64,000 bases of DNA, from positions 7,166,026 through 7,230,025 of the forward strand of contig CM043959.1 of NCBI GenBank assembly GCA_014529385.2, given 5' to 3'. Positions 1-11,639 of the stretch are shown here, one piece after another. Source of the stretch: Adiantum capillus-veneris. Taxonomy: Eukaryota > Streptophyta > Polypodiopsida > Polypodiales > Pteridaceae. The notes beneath the pieces are model-generated. The model was not told the origin of the DNA. It saw only the letters and a list, made by a program, of their open reading frames with translations, and made no database searches. Numbering within the stretch: position 1 is the stretch's first letter; every line of letters starts with the position of its first letter. The translations under genes were made by a program, and so were the position numbers.

Positions 1-729
1 GAGTCTTATGATGATTGAAAATTACATTAAATAGATACTTTATGCTATGACACATGTTTGGTTTAAAAAACGCAAAAGTTTAATAAAATTGTCAAAAAAA
101 CTTGAAATGAAAAACTCTCAAATGTTAAATCCCCGACTTAAAACAATAGCCACTTCCTTGCACTAGCTTGGATAAGTGGCAGACTTTGCTTCTATTAAGG
201 TCTCTATTGAGAGAAGAATTGAATATAGAAGAAGAGAGAGATTAACTAGGCATAGATTTGTAAATTTGTAGAAAAGGGAAATGTGATGGATTACAAAAAT
301 ACCTCTCATTGTACGAATGTCCAAAACGTCCAAAATCAAAACCTTTGGATAAAGGCTTAACTTTAGACATTAAATCAAGAGGTTATGGCTATGCATGTGT
401 TGAGACTATTGGTCTACTTGAATGAGGAGACACATAATTTGTTGACTATGACTTTATTTGATGTTTTCAAGTATTTATATGGATAGAAGTCTTAATTACA
501 TGTGTTAATATGACTTTTAATGGATCAAATCTCAATCAAGTAAATCATGGTTGTTGTTAACTTTATGTGGCCTCAGTATTCACTTAAGTACTAATATTTA
601 TTAAAGTTGAGTGTGTACAAGTTTTCCACAAAAGATTGTAGTATAGACTAGTGTTGCCTTGTGTACCAATAGTTGCAAGGATTATAATATTTATTTTACC
701 TTGAATAAACTCCTAAGTTCGACTTCCAC
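1..729. other. No recognisable gene
   Basis: AT-rich sequence with stops in all frames. I see no domain, repeat unit or transposon end here. Confidence 0.5.
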
Positions 730-1236
730 ATGTTTAAAATTAGTGATTTAAATTCTAGTGATTTTTTGAGAAACCAACGTTATTTGTGTTTTTTAGATTC
801 ACAAATTGGGATAGATAAGGCCCCTGTGGTTGAGTCCGCAATTGTTGAACCCCTTGATTCTATTATTTTTGACATGCCCGAGGTGGATGATACGTCTATA
901 GCAAAGTCTAGTGATGTGCACCTTGAGCAAGCTTGCAACAGTGAGAATAAAGAAATGCCTACTCCAACAATACAACCTACTTCAAAAGAGACTAAAACGT
1001 CTGCTCAAGAGCCATTTCCATTTGTTGCTACTTCATCTAGTGCAGATGCTGAGAAATCCATACTCAAAATTATTTTGGACTTAAATGGTCTGCTGTTGAA
1101 ACATTCCCCTCAATCGTCCTCACACCACCAGTCAGTGCAACTAGATCCAAAAAGATATATTATACTTAGGCCAAGTTGCATCCAATTCTTGAAGACAACT
1201 TGGGCCTTGAATAACTTAGTCTTCAATCCACCGTAA
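730..1236 (+). CDS. Unrecognised 168-aa open frame
   Basis: I do not recognise this protein. It is acidic and Ser/Thr/Pro-rich through about residues 30-115, with no motif, signal peptide or membrane segment. It starts at the first ATG after a stop-rich stretch and ends shortly before a poly-T run near 1297. No partner gene lies nearby. In a window made of decayed retroelements it may be a fragment of a transposon ORF or a chance frame; its length is the only support. Confidence 0.2.
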   Translation: MFKISDLNSSDFLRNQRYLCFLDSQIGIDKAPVVESAIVEPLDSIIFDMPEVDDTSIAKSSDVHLEQACNSENKEMPTPTIQPTSKETKTSAQEPFPFVATSSSADAEKSILKIILDLNGLLLKHSPQSSSHHQSVQLDPKRYIILRPSCIQFLKTTWALNNLVFNPP

Positions 1237-1239
1237 TTT

Positions 1240-2606
1240 GTGCCCCTGTTCGTCCAACTAGAAGCTCAATTTGCACGCTTGATTTTGACAACTTAATTTT
1301 TTTTTTTTGCCGCTCAGGGCTTTGGGTTGGTCTTTTTTCTCCCTGTTTTTTGTCAACACGAATGGTTGACTCTACGAGATGAGCTTCTCGGCCTATGGAG
1401 GAGCTAAGCCAAAATGATGGGCAATCTCCACATTTACTTCCCTTCACCTCCAATCAACCCAACCACACACACTAACGATTGCAAGACGCACACAACACTA
1501 ATCCTATCATGCAACACACTAATCACAAGCACACACACATAGATCCATCGAGCACCACACTCCAATCAAACCTACACGCACACACAAGCAAAAGAGGACA
1601 ATCACATAAGATTAGAGCGGGATTAACCACTAATTGGTTATGATCTACCTAATCAAAGCATCATTAGCAATCATAAGAAGCATGAGAGAGGCATAGTGAA
1701 AGAGAATTAAGCATTGATTAGTGTTAATCAAGTCACATGAGAAAGGAGAAGCTCAAGGACTCCATAGCCACACACCTCAAGAGCTCTCACCAAAGAGTGC
1801 TCTCAACAAGTTGTACGATGTGCTTCTGAACAAACTGTCCAGGAGTTGGTGATGAGAGGAGGCATATGGGGAGCTTCTCATTTTGCGTATGTTATGCCTT
1901 GGACACCCAAGTTCTATTCAAACAAAGAATTATGGACTATTTCCTACTTTGGGTCACTCACAAGGGTTTTCCTATGTGGCTCTAAGACTTTGTGGACACC
2001 ATAACTACAGTGCTTGGAAGGGTGTTGTTCATTCTTAAATTGCAGCGGGTAAGGTTTGGCCTGAACATAAAGGTTTGCAAATGGTGGAATTTGAGTAAAC
2101 CCATCCCCAAGTATATGGATTCGAACATGGGAAATTTTGATGCATACCGACAAGAATTATCATTTGTATTGTTTGCAAGTGCCTTCTATAAGTGTTGCAA
2201 AATTGAGCATTATTCTAGGGCTTTCCCCAAGGTGGAAGTTGCTCTCATTCCAAGGATCAAAACTACTTGGAGGTGGGTCACTAGAGAGGTCAAGACCTCA
2301 AAAGATTTCAATAGGATGGAAGTAAAGACCAGTGAAGGGCTCGGATATGTAGGGAGTTGGCTAAAGAGATGGATTTCTTGACAGTGGAGCTACAAGAGGA
2401 ACCAGTTGCACTAGTTGATCCCTTTGGTGATGTAAGAATTAAGAGCCAGACTGAGGGGATGCAAAATAGACATGAGATGATGGATAATCCTACCATTGAG
2501 ACTTGGATGTCAAGAAATTCTAGTGAATCTAAGTTGAATGCAAGTGGTGCTCAAGGCAAAAAATGGACCTCGTTAGCCATTTTGTTGAGATCAAGGGTAG
2601 TAAGAC
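1240..2606. other. No recognisable gene (short broken frames only)
   Basis: The first half is CA-rich (several CACACA runs between 1465 and 1580). From about 1990 there are overlapping plus-strand frames (1992-2381, 2357-2701) that look like broken coding sequence, the second running into repeat segment A, but no family is recognisable. Confidence 0.4.
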
Positions 2607-2765
2607 ATACATTGTTATCTTGCTTAAGCAAAAGAAGAAGAAGAGATGACTCTTCTGGTTTCCATTCCCTAGTAGCTTCGTGCTCAAGGTGTATGCTGTA
2701 GCAGGGCTATCTCCTTTGTGGAAGCCCCAAGTAAGTCTTGGCTCCCGTTTGTTGGTTATGGTCAT
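2607..2765 (+). repeat. Segment A, copy 1
   Basis: About 160 bp that recur at 13903-14070 with roughly 85% identity by eye. Both copies share CATTGTTA followed by a CTTGCTTAA tract, an AAGAAGAAGAGATGA run, and a stretch that would encode the peptide LSPLWKPQVSLGS. The coding look suggests a gene fragment carried by a repeat. Copy 1 lies about 830 bp upstream of the E1 5' LTR; copy 2 lies directly after the E1 3' LTR. Confidence 0.6.
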
Positions 2766-3435
2766 TAAATCCCTTTGTATCACTGAAAAATCCCACAAAG
2801 AGCAAATCCGTTGTAATATTATTGATTTCCAGAGAGTCTAAAGGGGTTGAGGGCCTCCAAGTTTGTAATCATATGGAGTTTCTAAGCTTTGTCTTGAGCC
2901 CAAATAGCTAGAAATTCATTCTTTGAACCTTGGCTAAGGTATAAAAGCCAACTTTTGTAATTAAAACCTAATTTTTTGGATAATGGAAGTAAGCGTTTGC
3001 TGCAGAAGCTCAACGTGAGTCTATTGTTTCTTTGATTCTTCTTGTCTCTCTTGTACGGTGTTGCATTTCTATTTTGAGCATACCAACTCGTTCGCAGTTG
3101 AAAGCTCTTCCATTTAACATAAGTTTCTTGCGATGAAAGTGTGATTTTAGTCATGTCGTCTACAAGATGATTTTACTTTGTAGACACCGTACATGCACTA
3201 AAACTAGTTTTTGACCTTAGGAATAGGTGGAGCACGTCTAGAGGAAGCTATAAAGTGCCTTAATGTCCAAAATTAACTGACCTAAAATAGGTTGTTTATC
3301 TTAGGCACGATTTTGTATGAGTGTCAAAAATGACATTTGAGTACATGGGAGTGTTAAGGATACTTTGATCATGCTAGGCATAAAGTTTTGTTGCATTCGG
3401 AGACTTGTAGCTATACAAAATCATTGGAACAAGAT
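2766..3435. other. No recognisable gene; possible left part of the E1 LTR
   Basis: There is no coding signal. The right-hand end leads directly into the LTR-like repeat that precedes the primer site, so some of this may be LTR sequence missing from the 3' copy. Confidence 0.3.
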
Positions 3436-3635
3436 TGTGGTAAGGAAAGTAGCTTTTGATTTCTTGAGACTGAGGTAGGTATGAACGACTTAGACTTGGG
3501 TTTTTCAAAAGATTAGCTATCTCTTGTAGCCTCCATGCACTAGTTGGGTCAGCTACATCCCATGGATTGACATTTTATGTATGTGGTTCTTTCTTTGCTA
3601 GCATCAATATGGTGAGGATTGGCAGTCGGCCGACA
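3436..3635 (+). repeat. E1 5' LTR (right-hand portion)
   Basis: About 200 bp repeated at 13689-13898, starting TG(T/C)GGTAAGGAAAGTAGC and ending GACA, the usual TG...CA form of an LTR. It ends three bases before a tRNA-complementary site, which identifies it as the 3' end of a 5' LTR. At 200 bp it is very short for a 10-kb element, so the true LTR may reach further left. Confidence 0.65.
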
Positions 3636-3638
3636 TTT

Positions 3639-3656
3639 TGGCGCTGTTGTCGGGGA
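3639..3656 (+). other. Primer-binding site, tRNA-Asp type
   Basis: TGGCGCTGTTGTCGGGGA differs at two positions from the complement of the 3' end of plant tRNA-Asp(GUC), the site where reverse transcription starts in many plant Ty3/gypsy elements. It lies just after the LTR end, as expected. Confidence 0.8.
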
Positions 3657-5165
3657 TGACGCAACCTAGACTAGAGAAAAACCCAAAGTATTTACTCAAA
3701 TTTCCATTACTTCCTCTAGTTTTGATTAGAGTAACACCTTTTTTTACTTTATCCCGGTTGAGAGATGCTTGAGAGTAGGGATTCTTGATAAGGACCTCGG
3801 GAGCTTTAGTTTAGTAAGACTAATTAGGTAGAGGTTCCTTGAGACGAGTTAGTGGTCGGTAAGGGCTTTACCTAAGTAGAGAGTAGGGATTTCAGACGAA
3901 AGGTTGAACATTTTACCTTTTGTACTTTTTTTTCATGTTCAATAGGAGTAGGGTAAGTAGAAAATTATCAGGATTGCATCTAATCTAAGATGATTGAAGA
4001 AAACCAAAAAAGTGTCAAATCTATCTTAGGCGCGTCGAAGATAGACAGAGGGTTTTTGAGACTGACATGGTATAATTGAACTTGTAAGGTGGTAGACCAA
4101 CTTGATTAGACTGCTCCCCTTGATTTTGAAACATTTGGATCACTAAAACACTAGGTCAAGCCCAAAATTGAAAAAACAAACGTAGACTTCAGAAAAAATT
4201 CACATGAAAAATCCAAATCATGCTAAACCTTGAAACCAGGGTGTGGATAAATCCTAAACCTCGTAGGAAAAGTAATTTGTGAAGAAAAAGATGGAAAATA
4301 TGTAAATAAAGAAGAGTTGTATCTTGGGTGCGCCGAAGATAGAAAACTCTCCAGAGAGGGTATTCTAACAAATTTTCAACCCATTGAGTCGAATCATACC
4401 ATAATACATCTCATGAGCACATTTCATCAAATTTGGAGATGTATTAAGGGTAAAAAGACCAAGAAAATTGGAAAACTTGAAATCACATGCAGGATCAACT
4501 CCAAGTCACACTAGCCAAAAATATGTTGAAAAAGAGAAGATTTATCTTAGACACGTCGAAGATAAATCTTCACAGGAAAGAAATTTTGACACCAAGATTG
4601 ACTTTGTTGTGGAGACCCAAATTGTGTGATAAAAGTTGAAATAGACCCTACAGATAGGTGCATCTATGTTAGGCAAGCCTAAGATAAAACTAAGCAAAAT
4701 TTCATATTTTTTGCACGTAAGGTTTATTGAACACTAGAAAAAGGAAGTTTTGTATATTTTGTGACTCAAGATTGACAGATTGTGGGATCATATACGGCTT
4801 TAGGTATTTCCATGCACGGAATTGCAACTTTGTGAAGGACAAGAGAGCAAACGGGAAAAACATTGCATTTGAAACCAAAGACAACCTTTTAGGTTTGAAC
4901 TATCAGTTCAATTAAGTTGTGTAAATCCATATATGAATCTAAGATCTAGTAGAGTTTTGGAAAACTTGATTGACTTAGGAGAGAATAGGAGAAAAGCATC
5001 CACAAAAGAGAGTGTAAACCAAGAGAGACCATTAAAAACTATTGTAGAAGAAATGCCAAAAACTTATTTGATTCAAGCTTAGTCATATCTTCTTTTTTGA
5101 CACAATCAGGAACTAGGACCTCTCTCAAGTTCAAGCACGTCTTGACCTTTTTTCAAGACCAACAA
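3657..5165 (+). other. E1 leader between primer site and gag
   Basis: About 1.5 kb without a convincing coding frame. Its notable content is a set of four short hairpin-forming motifs, annotated separately. A long untranslated leader is normal for plant gypsy elements, where it carries packaging and dimerisation signals; that role here is inference. Confidence 0.5.
4020..4686 (+). repeat. Four dispersed hairpin motifs in the E1 leader
   Basis: Copies at about 4021-4044, 4320-4341, 4540-4567 and 4664-4686. The consensus is TATCTT, then a 10-base loop close to AGGCGCGTCG, then AAGATA. Stems are 6 to 9 bp (the third reads ATTTATCTT/AAGATAAAT). The fourth copy is the most decayed. Conservation of both arms while the surroundings differ suggests a structural RNA element or a short repeat. 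Confidence 0.6.
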
Positions 5166-5169
5166 GTAT

Positions 5170-7237
5170 GAAGCCCATATTTATTTGGACCCAAATGAGG
5201 AGTTTGCAATGAGGATAGACGACCATACCATTGATTTTGAAGAGGAGGTTAGGGAAAACAAATAGGAAAACCTGTATGTAGACCAAACTGGAGTACAATA
5301 TCACATGGATAAAATGGCGATTAGAGGTTGATACTCTAATACCAATAAGGCTATAAAGGAGGGACCTCCAATGTTAAAATTATAAGGGTATGAGTTAATA
5401 GATGCTAAACCATTGAAACGCATCCCCAGTGATAGCCCAAGACTTGGAGTTTTTTGTTGGGAAGAAAACAATATTAAGGATTTGGTATGGACCACCCATG
5501 CCAAATTAGAACAGCTGATGCTCTTAATAAGGGGAAAGGGACTAGCAAAATATCCCGCTTATCTCTTTAGGGATTGTTACAACAATAATTTTGTCATGAT
5601 GACTGCGAAGGAGATTGAACAAACCAAGTACATGGGACACTCAATCCGTGAAGTGATAATGGAAACCCTATAGGAAACCAATCGGGATGTGTATCCAAAT
5701 GCTAGATCTTATGATAGCATGGCCAATCAACAAGGAAGCGCAACAAGGAATAGCCACCTCAATGATGCCAATAGAGAAAGAAAGGCAAAAACCACCTATA
5801 ATAGGGGAGGAATGAGTTTCATGAGGACGAGAAGAGGTCCACATGAGTCACACTTACTAAACAATTGGTTTGAGGGATTAATGAAAGAGACACCGGCTAG
5901 AAGGGAGAGAGTGGGTGTTGAGCACAATTATAGAGTTAGACCAGCATATTTCCAAAAGTGGGTTAAAAAATATAGCGGGATGGGGGATCCATATGACCAT
6001 TTGACCAGCTTTAGATAGGTTTTGAGAGTTGAACGCATATCCGATTTCCATACACAGTTTGATGAGATTTGTTGCTACTTGTTCTAAAATTGACATAAAG
6101 AATAGTATTGTGGCATAAATCTATAGTTTCAAACAGAAACTAGGAGAAATTTTCATAGATAGTGTGAGTCAAATGCGGAAGTACATCGATAGATGCCGGG
6201 AGTTGGAGATTCTAACTGAGGAAAAGACTAGTCTTAGTGTTTCTAGAGGGGCTATTAAACAAAGATTTGCATGCTATTTTGTATAACAAAAAATAGATGA
6301 CTTGGGAAGCATGAATTCTAGATGCGATTGACTTGACTGATAATTGTGAGATCTTCAATGAGGAAAGCAAAGCTAAAGATACTCAGAGAGAGCGAAACAC
6401 ATCCACTATGCCAGCACAAGTAGGATCAACAGATATAGCTCCTACCAATGCGATAGAGGACATGCTTAAATGCATGAATGATATGATGAACAACGTGCAA
6501 AGAATATCAATGCGAGGCCCATTGCAGGCACAAAATCAGGGACAACATATGCGACATCAATGGCAATTAAAATGGTGCACTATTGAAGGAAATGGACAAA
6601 TCATGAGACAAATGAGTGCTACTAGAAGCCGAAGTATGATGGAAATATCCACTATGCCAGGGGCAACCCATGTATAGATACCCACCCAATATGGCACCCA
6701 TGAAAAGATCACCCATGAATGCGGAGCGACCATAACCAGTATCAGGTCAGTAACCTCCACTTCCAGGGGATAGATCTATACTAATCAAGTACATGGTGTC
6801 TAAGGAACAAACTGAGGAACATGCACTAGTACGCATTACTCCATATCCTGAGACTAGTTCAGTAACAATGGAGATAGAAGAAGGATCAGCCTACTCTAGT
6901 CCCTATCAATTCGATATGCCAAGCACCCAATGATACAACACCTGTTTATTTTATTGTAAAGGATAGGGCGAGACCACCTATGGTCAAGCCAATGCCCAAA
7001 CCAAAAAGTGAAAATTGTCACAACTGTGGAATGGATGACCATTGGAAAAATGATTGTCCTAAGCCGGATAAGAATGTGAGACCTATAGAGGCATATTGTA
7101 GAGTGTGTGGACGCAAGTGTGGATACTTTTCTGAGAAGTGCCCTAGGAATCTGGCAAACAAAGGAAAAACTTCCTTAAACATAATTCAAGTGGTACTGAG
7201 TAGTTTGTCAAAAGGGAAACCAATAATTCCTATTTAA
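5170..7237 (+). pseudogene. E1 gag remnant with zinc knuckles
   Basis: Gag coats the RNA and forms the virus-like particle. The readable frame is broken into pieces (5413-5673, 5689-6018, 6333-6677, 6980-7237). A capsid-like segment near 5935-6030 contains RPAYFQKWVKKYSGMGDPYD. The nucleocapsid part near 7013-7150 has one good CX2CX4HX4C knuckle (CHNCGMDDHWKNDC) and a second cysteine cluster (CRVCGRKCGYFSEKC) in which the zinc-binding His is not in place. Several stops and frameshifts show that it is dead. E2 has lost this part, so there is no internal partner for comparison. Confidence 0.65.
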
Positions 7238-7320
7238 GTGATGACTAGAGCACAAACCAAGCAAAACAAACAAAAAAATGTAAGTGGATTGGATACATCT
7301 AGCAATTCCTCCAAAAACTC

Positions 7321-7494
7321 CACGGGGGATTCACTAAGGGTTACCGTATGGTATCACATGAGTGTACAATAGGGGGGTTTTCTAAGGCCAAATGGATAGA
7401 TTGTACATAGGAGGGTCCCATATGTAGGGGTTAAAAAGGCAATTTGGTTGCACGCAGGTGGCGTCCCCCTATTACTACTAGTGAATCCCCCGTG
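7321..7494. mobile_element. 174-bp MITE, hAT-like
   Basis: It has perfect 16-bp terminal inverted repeats (CACGGGGGATTCACTA at 7321-7336 and its complement at 7479-7494) flanked by a perfect 8-bp target-site duplication AAAAACTC (7313-7320 and 7495-7502). An 8-bp duplication with termini beginning CA and G-rich is the hAT superfamily pattern. It has no coding capacity, so it would depend on a transposase elsewhere. It interrupts the gag-to-protease linker of E1 and is therefore younger than E1. Confidence 0.88.
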
Positions 7495-8519
7495 AAAAAC
7501 TCCAGGAAAGAAAGACGCAAAAGATATGAACTCAAGAGACAAAAACAACAAAAGGAGATTGAGGGGAACATACAAAAGGAGACATAAGAAAAAATACATA
7601 CTCCTTCAACAAACTTTAAGGAACCCGAACCAAAATTGGTTGCATCTGTTCTGGTTGATAAAATTTACGAACCAATCAATGCAGCCTTGCAAGCTTTTCA
7701 AGCTAGACTAAAAGTTGGGCAAATATTGAAAAACAAATGGAAAAGCTATCCAACGCTTAAACTGGAAGCAGCTAAATTAGAATCTTATAGAAACCTGGTG
7801 CAAATCACACAAGACCTGACGAAAAAATAGAATCTTCACCAGGAAGATATAGGAGAATCGAAAGAAGATGAGACCAAACTCCTAAGAGAAAAAGCTCCAT
7901 AAAAGGAAAGGTCAAAAAACTAGGAAAAATGAGAAAGTACAACCGCCTAAACTGGAAGTTCTTGATAGTGAAGAAGGATGGGACGGTGTGTCGATAGTTA
8001 AAGACGAATGGCCAAACTATCTGTGGAAACAAGTTAGGGAAGTGAAAGATAGGAGCTTGACTATAAAATCAACACTAGTAGAAGAAGTTTGGTTTGACAG
8101 ATCACCCATAAAACTAGATGAATAATCGTTGTATGGAGATTGGGGATCGTAACAATCAGACTCTACAAAAGCTGAAACCTTGTGAACACTATCGTCTTAC
8201 TTAGGTGAGAATGAAGAGAAATCAATGACTTGCAAAGAAGCAAAACTAGAAAGGCTAAGACAGACTTTGGATGTGGCTAATTTACAATCCATTATATTGA
8301 CACCAATTCAGTGCACAATCACTTTGGGTGAGTTTCTAAAATTGAGACCACGCCTATGGGGAGAGATACAAACTACCATGGGAAGGATGGGATTGAAAGG
8401 AGTATCTCAAATGAACCTGGAAAATTTTCAAAAAGAAGAGACATAGACTAGACTTGTCAAGTCGGTAACTATGAATAAGGTCAAGGACTATTGTGAAGGG
8501 AATGAGGGAAACACGACCT
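7495..8519 (+). pseudogene. E1 gag-to-protease linker, degraded
   Basis: Lysine/glutamate-rich broken frames (7526-7711, 7636-7830, 8225-8446) with no recognised domain. Position between nucleocapsid and protease makes them the eroded linker of the gag-pol polyprotein. Between 7830 and 8225 nothing readable remains. Confidence 0.4.
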
Positions 8520-8918
8520 TCCAATACAATACAATGATGTAATGACTATGACTATTTTAGACCGTGGAGCAGGCATAGCCATAGCAACCAAAGTTGTTTC
8601 GGAAGCTTGGAAAAAGGCAACAATTAGACAAACACAAATGAAACAGCAAATGACAGATGGACACATAGAGAAGCCAATGGGCCTACTAGGAATGTGATAG
8701 TCACCTCCTGCGGGATTGACTACCAGCATACTTTTGCCATTGTAGACTTTGAGAAGAAAATCAATTACAAAATCATCTTGGGAAGACCATTCATGAGACA
8801 GATACAATTAATCCAAGATTGGGGCAACAATTATTTCTACTTGAAACAAGTAGGGGTAGTCACTCGCGTGAACTTGAAAGACCATTCTTACAAGGATGTC
8901 TTGAGGACACCAATATAG
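8520..8918 (+). pseudogene. E1 aspartic protease (first copy)
   Basis: Retropepsin that would cut the gag-pol polyprotein. The active-site segment near 8550 reads ILDRGAGIAIA, with DRGA where DTGA or DSGA is usual. The C-terminal half (8691-8918) contains the typical IILGRPFMRQIQLIQDW strand-flap motif. The two halves are in different frames: near 8688-8692 one A is missing relative to the expected protein, and E2 carries the same defect at the matching place. The element also has a second protease-like domain after integrase (15648-15962). Confidence 0.7.
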
Positions 8919-9035
8919 GAATTGGACTCTAAAACTTGTGCAAAAACTAAACTGCCATCATGGGTACATAAAAAACCTCCAATTTGGATGTGTGGTGCTT
9001 GTTGATCGGGAAGCTTACAAAAGGAAGATTGCATT

Positions 9036-9524
9036 TTGGACAGAGATGTAAATGGCGCAGATTACATACCAGAACCATTTCCTGAACATTTTTTTGAACC
9101 CTTTGAATGGACTCAAATCCTGGCCACCATGGATGTATGTATTGATGAATCTACACCTACATATTTTTGTGACAAAGAGGGCTATGATATAGTCCCCATC
9201 CAAATGGTGTCTATTGAGATGATCAAGGAGGAACGGGTCTTCTCTAATTACTATTACGATGCTACAAATGAGTGGGAAGAAAAACCAATTACAATAGAGG
9301 GATCAAACTCTGAGAAGGAGCAGGTAAGAGCCAATCTTCTACTCAGAGGAGGGGAAAAAAGATTTTTTGAGTTTCCAAACCAATACCAAAGATGCCAACA
9401 TAGATACCAAAAAAATGGAGACCATAACTTAAGAAATGAAACTACAAAACGGCCATTCGAAATCGAGATTCAATTCTTGATGAAAGTGAATGCAATAGAC
9501 TACATAAAAGAAAAGATAACTTGA
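9036..9524 (+). pseudogene. E1 protease-RT linker
   Basis: A 162-aa open frame between protease and RT. Its segment near residue 30 (ATMDVCIDESTPTYFC) is matched by a decayed copy in E2 around 40.0 kb, so it is genuine element sequence, an acidic linker of unknown role. From 9525 to 9837 only broken frames remain. Confidence 0.5.
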
Positions 9525-9837
9525 AGATATCCAAACATAGAGCATGCAAAGATACAAAACCAAACAAAACCAAGGTCGATTAAGCCAAATAAAATCAAAG
9601 GGAAATAACCTTTGATGACCAAGACGGAGCAAAAAGAAAAATATAAAGAAACAAACCTTGAAAGAAGTATGGACCACGAAAATGGAATCAAATAGTGACA
9701 AATTGAGAAAAATGAGTGTTCCAACACATTATAATAAATACACTTTACAAAATCATAGGATCATTGTAGAACAACCCTTGCAAAAATCAATAGAACCAAA
9801 AAAGTCTTATGAAGGGCCAAAAATTTTCAAATGAATT

Positions 9838-10880
9838 AACCCTGTTGAGCCTAGAGAGGAGCCAAAACTGGCATACATAGCCAAGGATCTATCACAACAA
9901 GAAGAGGAGATTCTCACGAGAACGTTAAAAGAATACAAGGATGTTTTTGCATGGTCTTATAAAGATCTCAAAGGGGTGGATCCTACCATATGCCAACACA
10001 CTATCCCTATGAGAGATGACGCTAACCAAAGTAGACAAAGACCATACACCTATAATGAGACCTTTGTCAAGAAAATCAAGAAAGAGATAGAGGAGCTCAA
10101 GGGGGATGAGTTTATCTATGAAAAAGAACACATTGATTGGGTATCACCAATTGTAGTGGTGTCTAAAAATAATTTAAAACTTAGAGTGTGTGTAAACCTC
10201 AAAAAGGTGAACTTTGCCACCATACACGATAACTATCCTCTTTCCATCATCGATCATGTGCTAGAATGAGTAGCTGGCAGGGAAGCCTATAGCTTTTTGG
10301 ATGGATTCTCTAGATACAACCAATTGACTATTGATCGCAAGGACCAACATAAAACGGTCTTTACCACAGAGTGGGAAATTTTTGCTTATCGATTAATGCC
10401 TTTTGGATTGATCAATTCACAAACAACATTCTAGAGGTTAATGAGCCATGCCTTTAAGGAGTATTAGCAAAAGTTCTTGGAAGTATACATGGATGATCTT
10501 TGTGTGCACTCCACAAAACAAGAAAGTCATTTTGAACATTTATGATGTGTCTTTGAAAAATGATGTCTATATAGGATTCACTTAAATCCTAAAAATGCGT
10601 TTTTATGGTTAGACAAGGCAAAATCTTTGGACATATTGTGTTAAAAAATGGTACAACCATAGACATGAAAAAGGTGGCAGTGATTGCAAAAATGGCTAGT
10701 CCAACAACCGTCAAAGAAGTGCAGGCATTTAAGAGACATTGTGGTTACTATCATAGATTTATCTACATGTATGTGATAATTGCTCGGTCCATATATAGCC
10801 TTATCACTCACTTTGAATGGATTGGTAAATGTGAGAAATCCTTCCAAAATCTTAATCAAGCTTTGAGCTCAGCACCAAGA
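9838..10880 (+). pseudogene. E1 reverse transcriptase
   Basis: Copies element RNA into DNA. Fingers and palm are readable from 9838: an AWSYKDLKGVDP segment, then WVSPIVVVSK, then FLDGFSRYNQL and a MPFGL segment. The catalytic YMDD is at 10486-10497 (YMDDLCVHS). In-frame stops near 10267, 10434 and 10467, and frame changes after 10560, inactivate it. The thumb/connection continues at 10605-10880 (HCGYYHRFIYMY). It ends in a tandem duplication that shifts the frame. The intact counterpart in E2 (38292-39218, minus) shows what is missing. Confidence 0.85.
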
Positions 10881-10935
10881 TAAATGTGAGAAATCCTTCC
10901 ACAAGCTTAAGCAAGATTTCAGCTCAGCACCAGTA
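10826..10935 (+). repeat. 55-bp tandem duplication
   Basis: Two copies (10826-10880 and 10881-10935) beginning TAAATGTGAGAAATCCTTCC, with about six differences between them. A 55-bp unit is not a multiple of three, so it breaks the RT/RNase H frame. Confidence 0.85.
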
Positions 10936-11614
10936 CTGAAAGGTCCACACTAGAACAAAGTGTTCCACGTACATGTCGATGCTTCAAGCTATGCAATTGG
11001 CTGTATCTTAGCCTAGCTGGGAGAAGGAACAACGGATTTTCCTATCTCCTATGCTAGTAGACAATTAAACCTGGCTGAAGAGAACTATACAACCAAGGAA
11101 GGAGAAGGCCTTGGTATGGTGTATTTAGTCAATAAATTCTAACACTACTTGTTAGCTAACAAGTTAATCTTTTTCATAGACCATCAAGCCTTACTCTAAT
11201 TTGTGAATAAGCCATGCAATACAAGTAGGATAGTACGATGGTTTATCATCTTGCTTGAAATTTGAATTCATAGTTGTGGTAAAAAAGGGCACGACTCACC
11301 ATCCAGCAGATCACTTGTCAAGGCTCACCATGGGGGAAGCACCTACATGGGTAGACAATGACTTACCCGATGCATATATGTTCTTTGTGAAAATGATTCC
11401 AAGACGGTCAAAAGAACTTGTGTTTTTAATGACTATAGCACAAGTGGATTCTCAAATACAAATTCCTATTACACCACAAATGATTGAGCAATCGGCTCTA
11501 TATCAATTGTTGGCGGGAATATTGTATCATAAAAATAAGGATGGAATCGTGCTCTTGTGCATCAATTCTGAGGAGCAAGACACCTACTTGAGTCAAAATC
11601 ATACACAATCATAG
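10936..11614 (+). pseudogene. E1 RNase H and connection
   Basis: RNase H removes the RNA strand during reverse transcription. The segment VHVDASSYAIGCILA carries the first catalytic Asp, followed by FPISYASRQLN and a decayed FFIDHQALL. The downstream open frame 11255-11614 (start of the KKGTTHHPADHLSRL segment, then a spacer before integrase) is shared nearly word for word with E2 and, more distantly, E7. Stops at about 11013, 11141 and 11197 kill it. Confidence 0.75.
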
Positions 11615-11639
11615 CTCTACACTTTGTGCGATATCAAAC

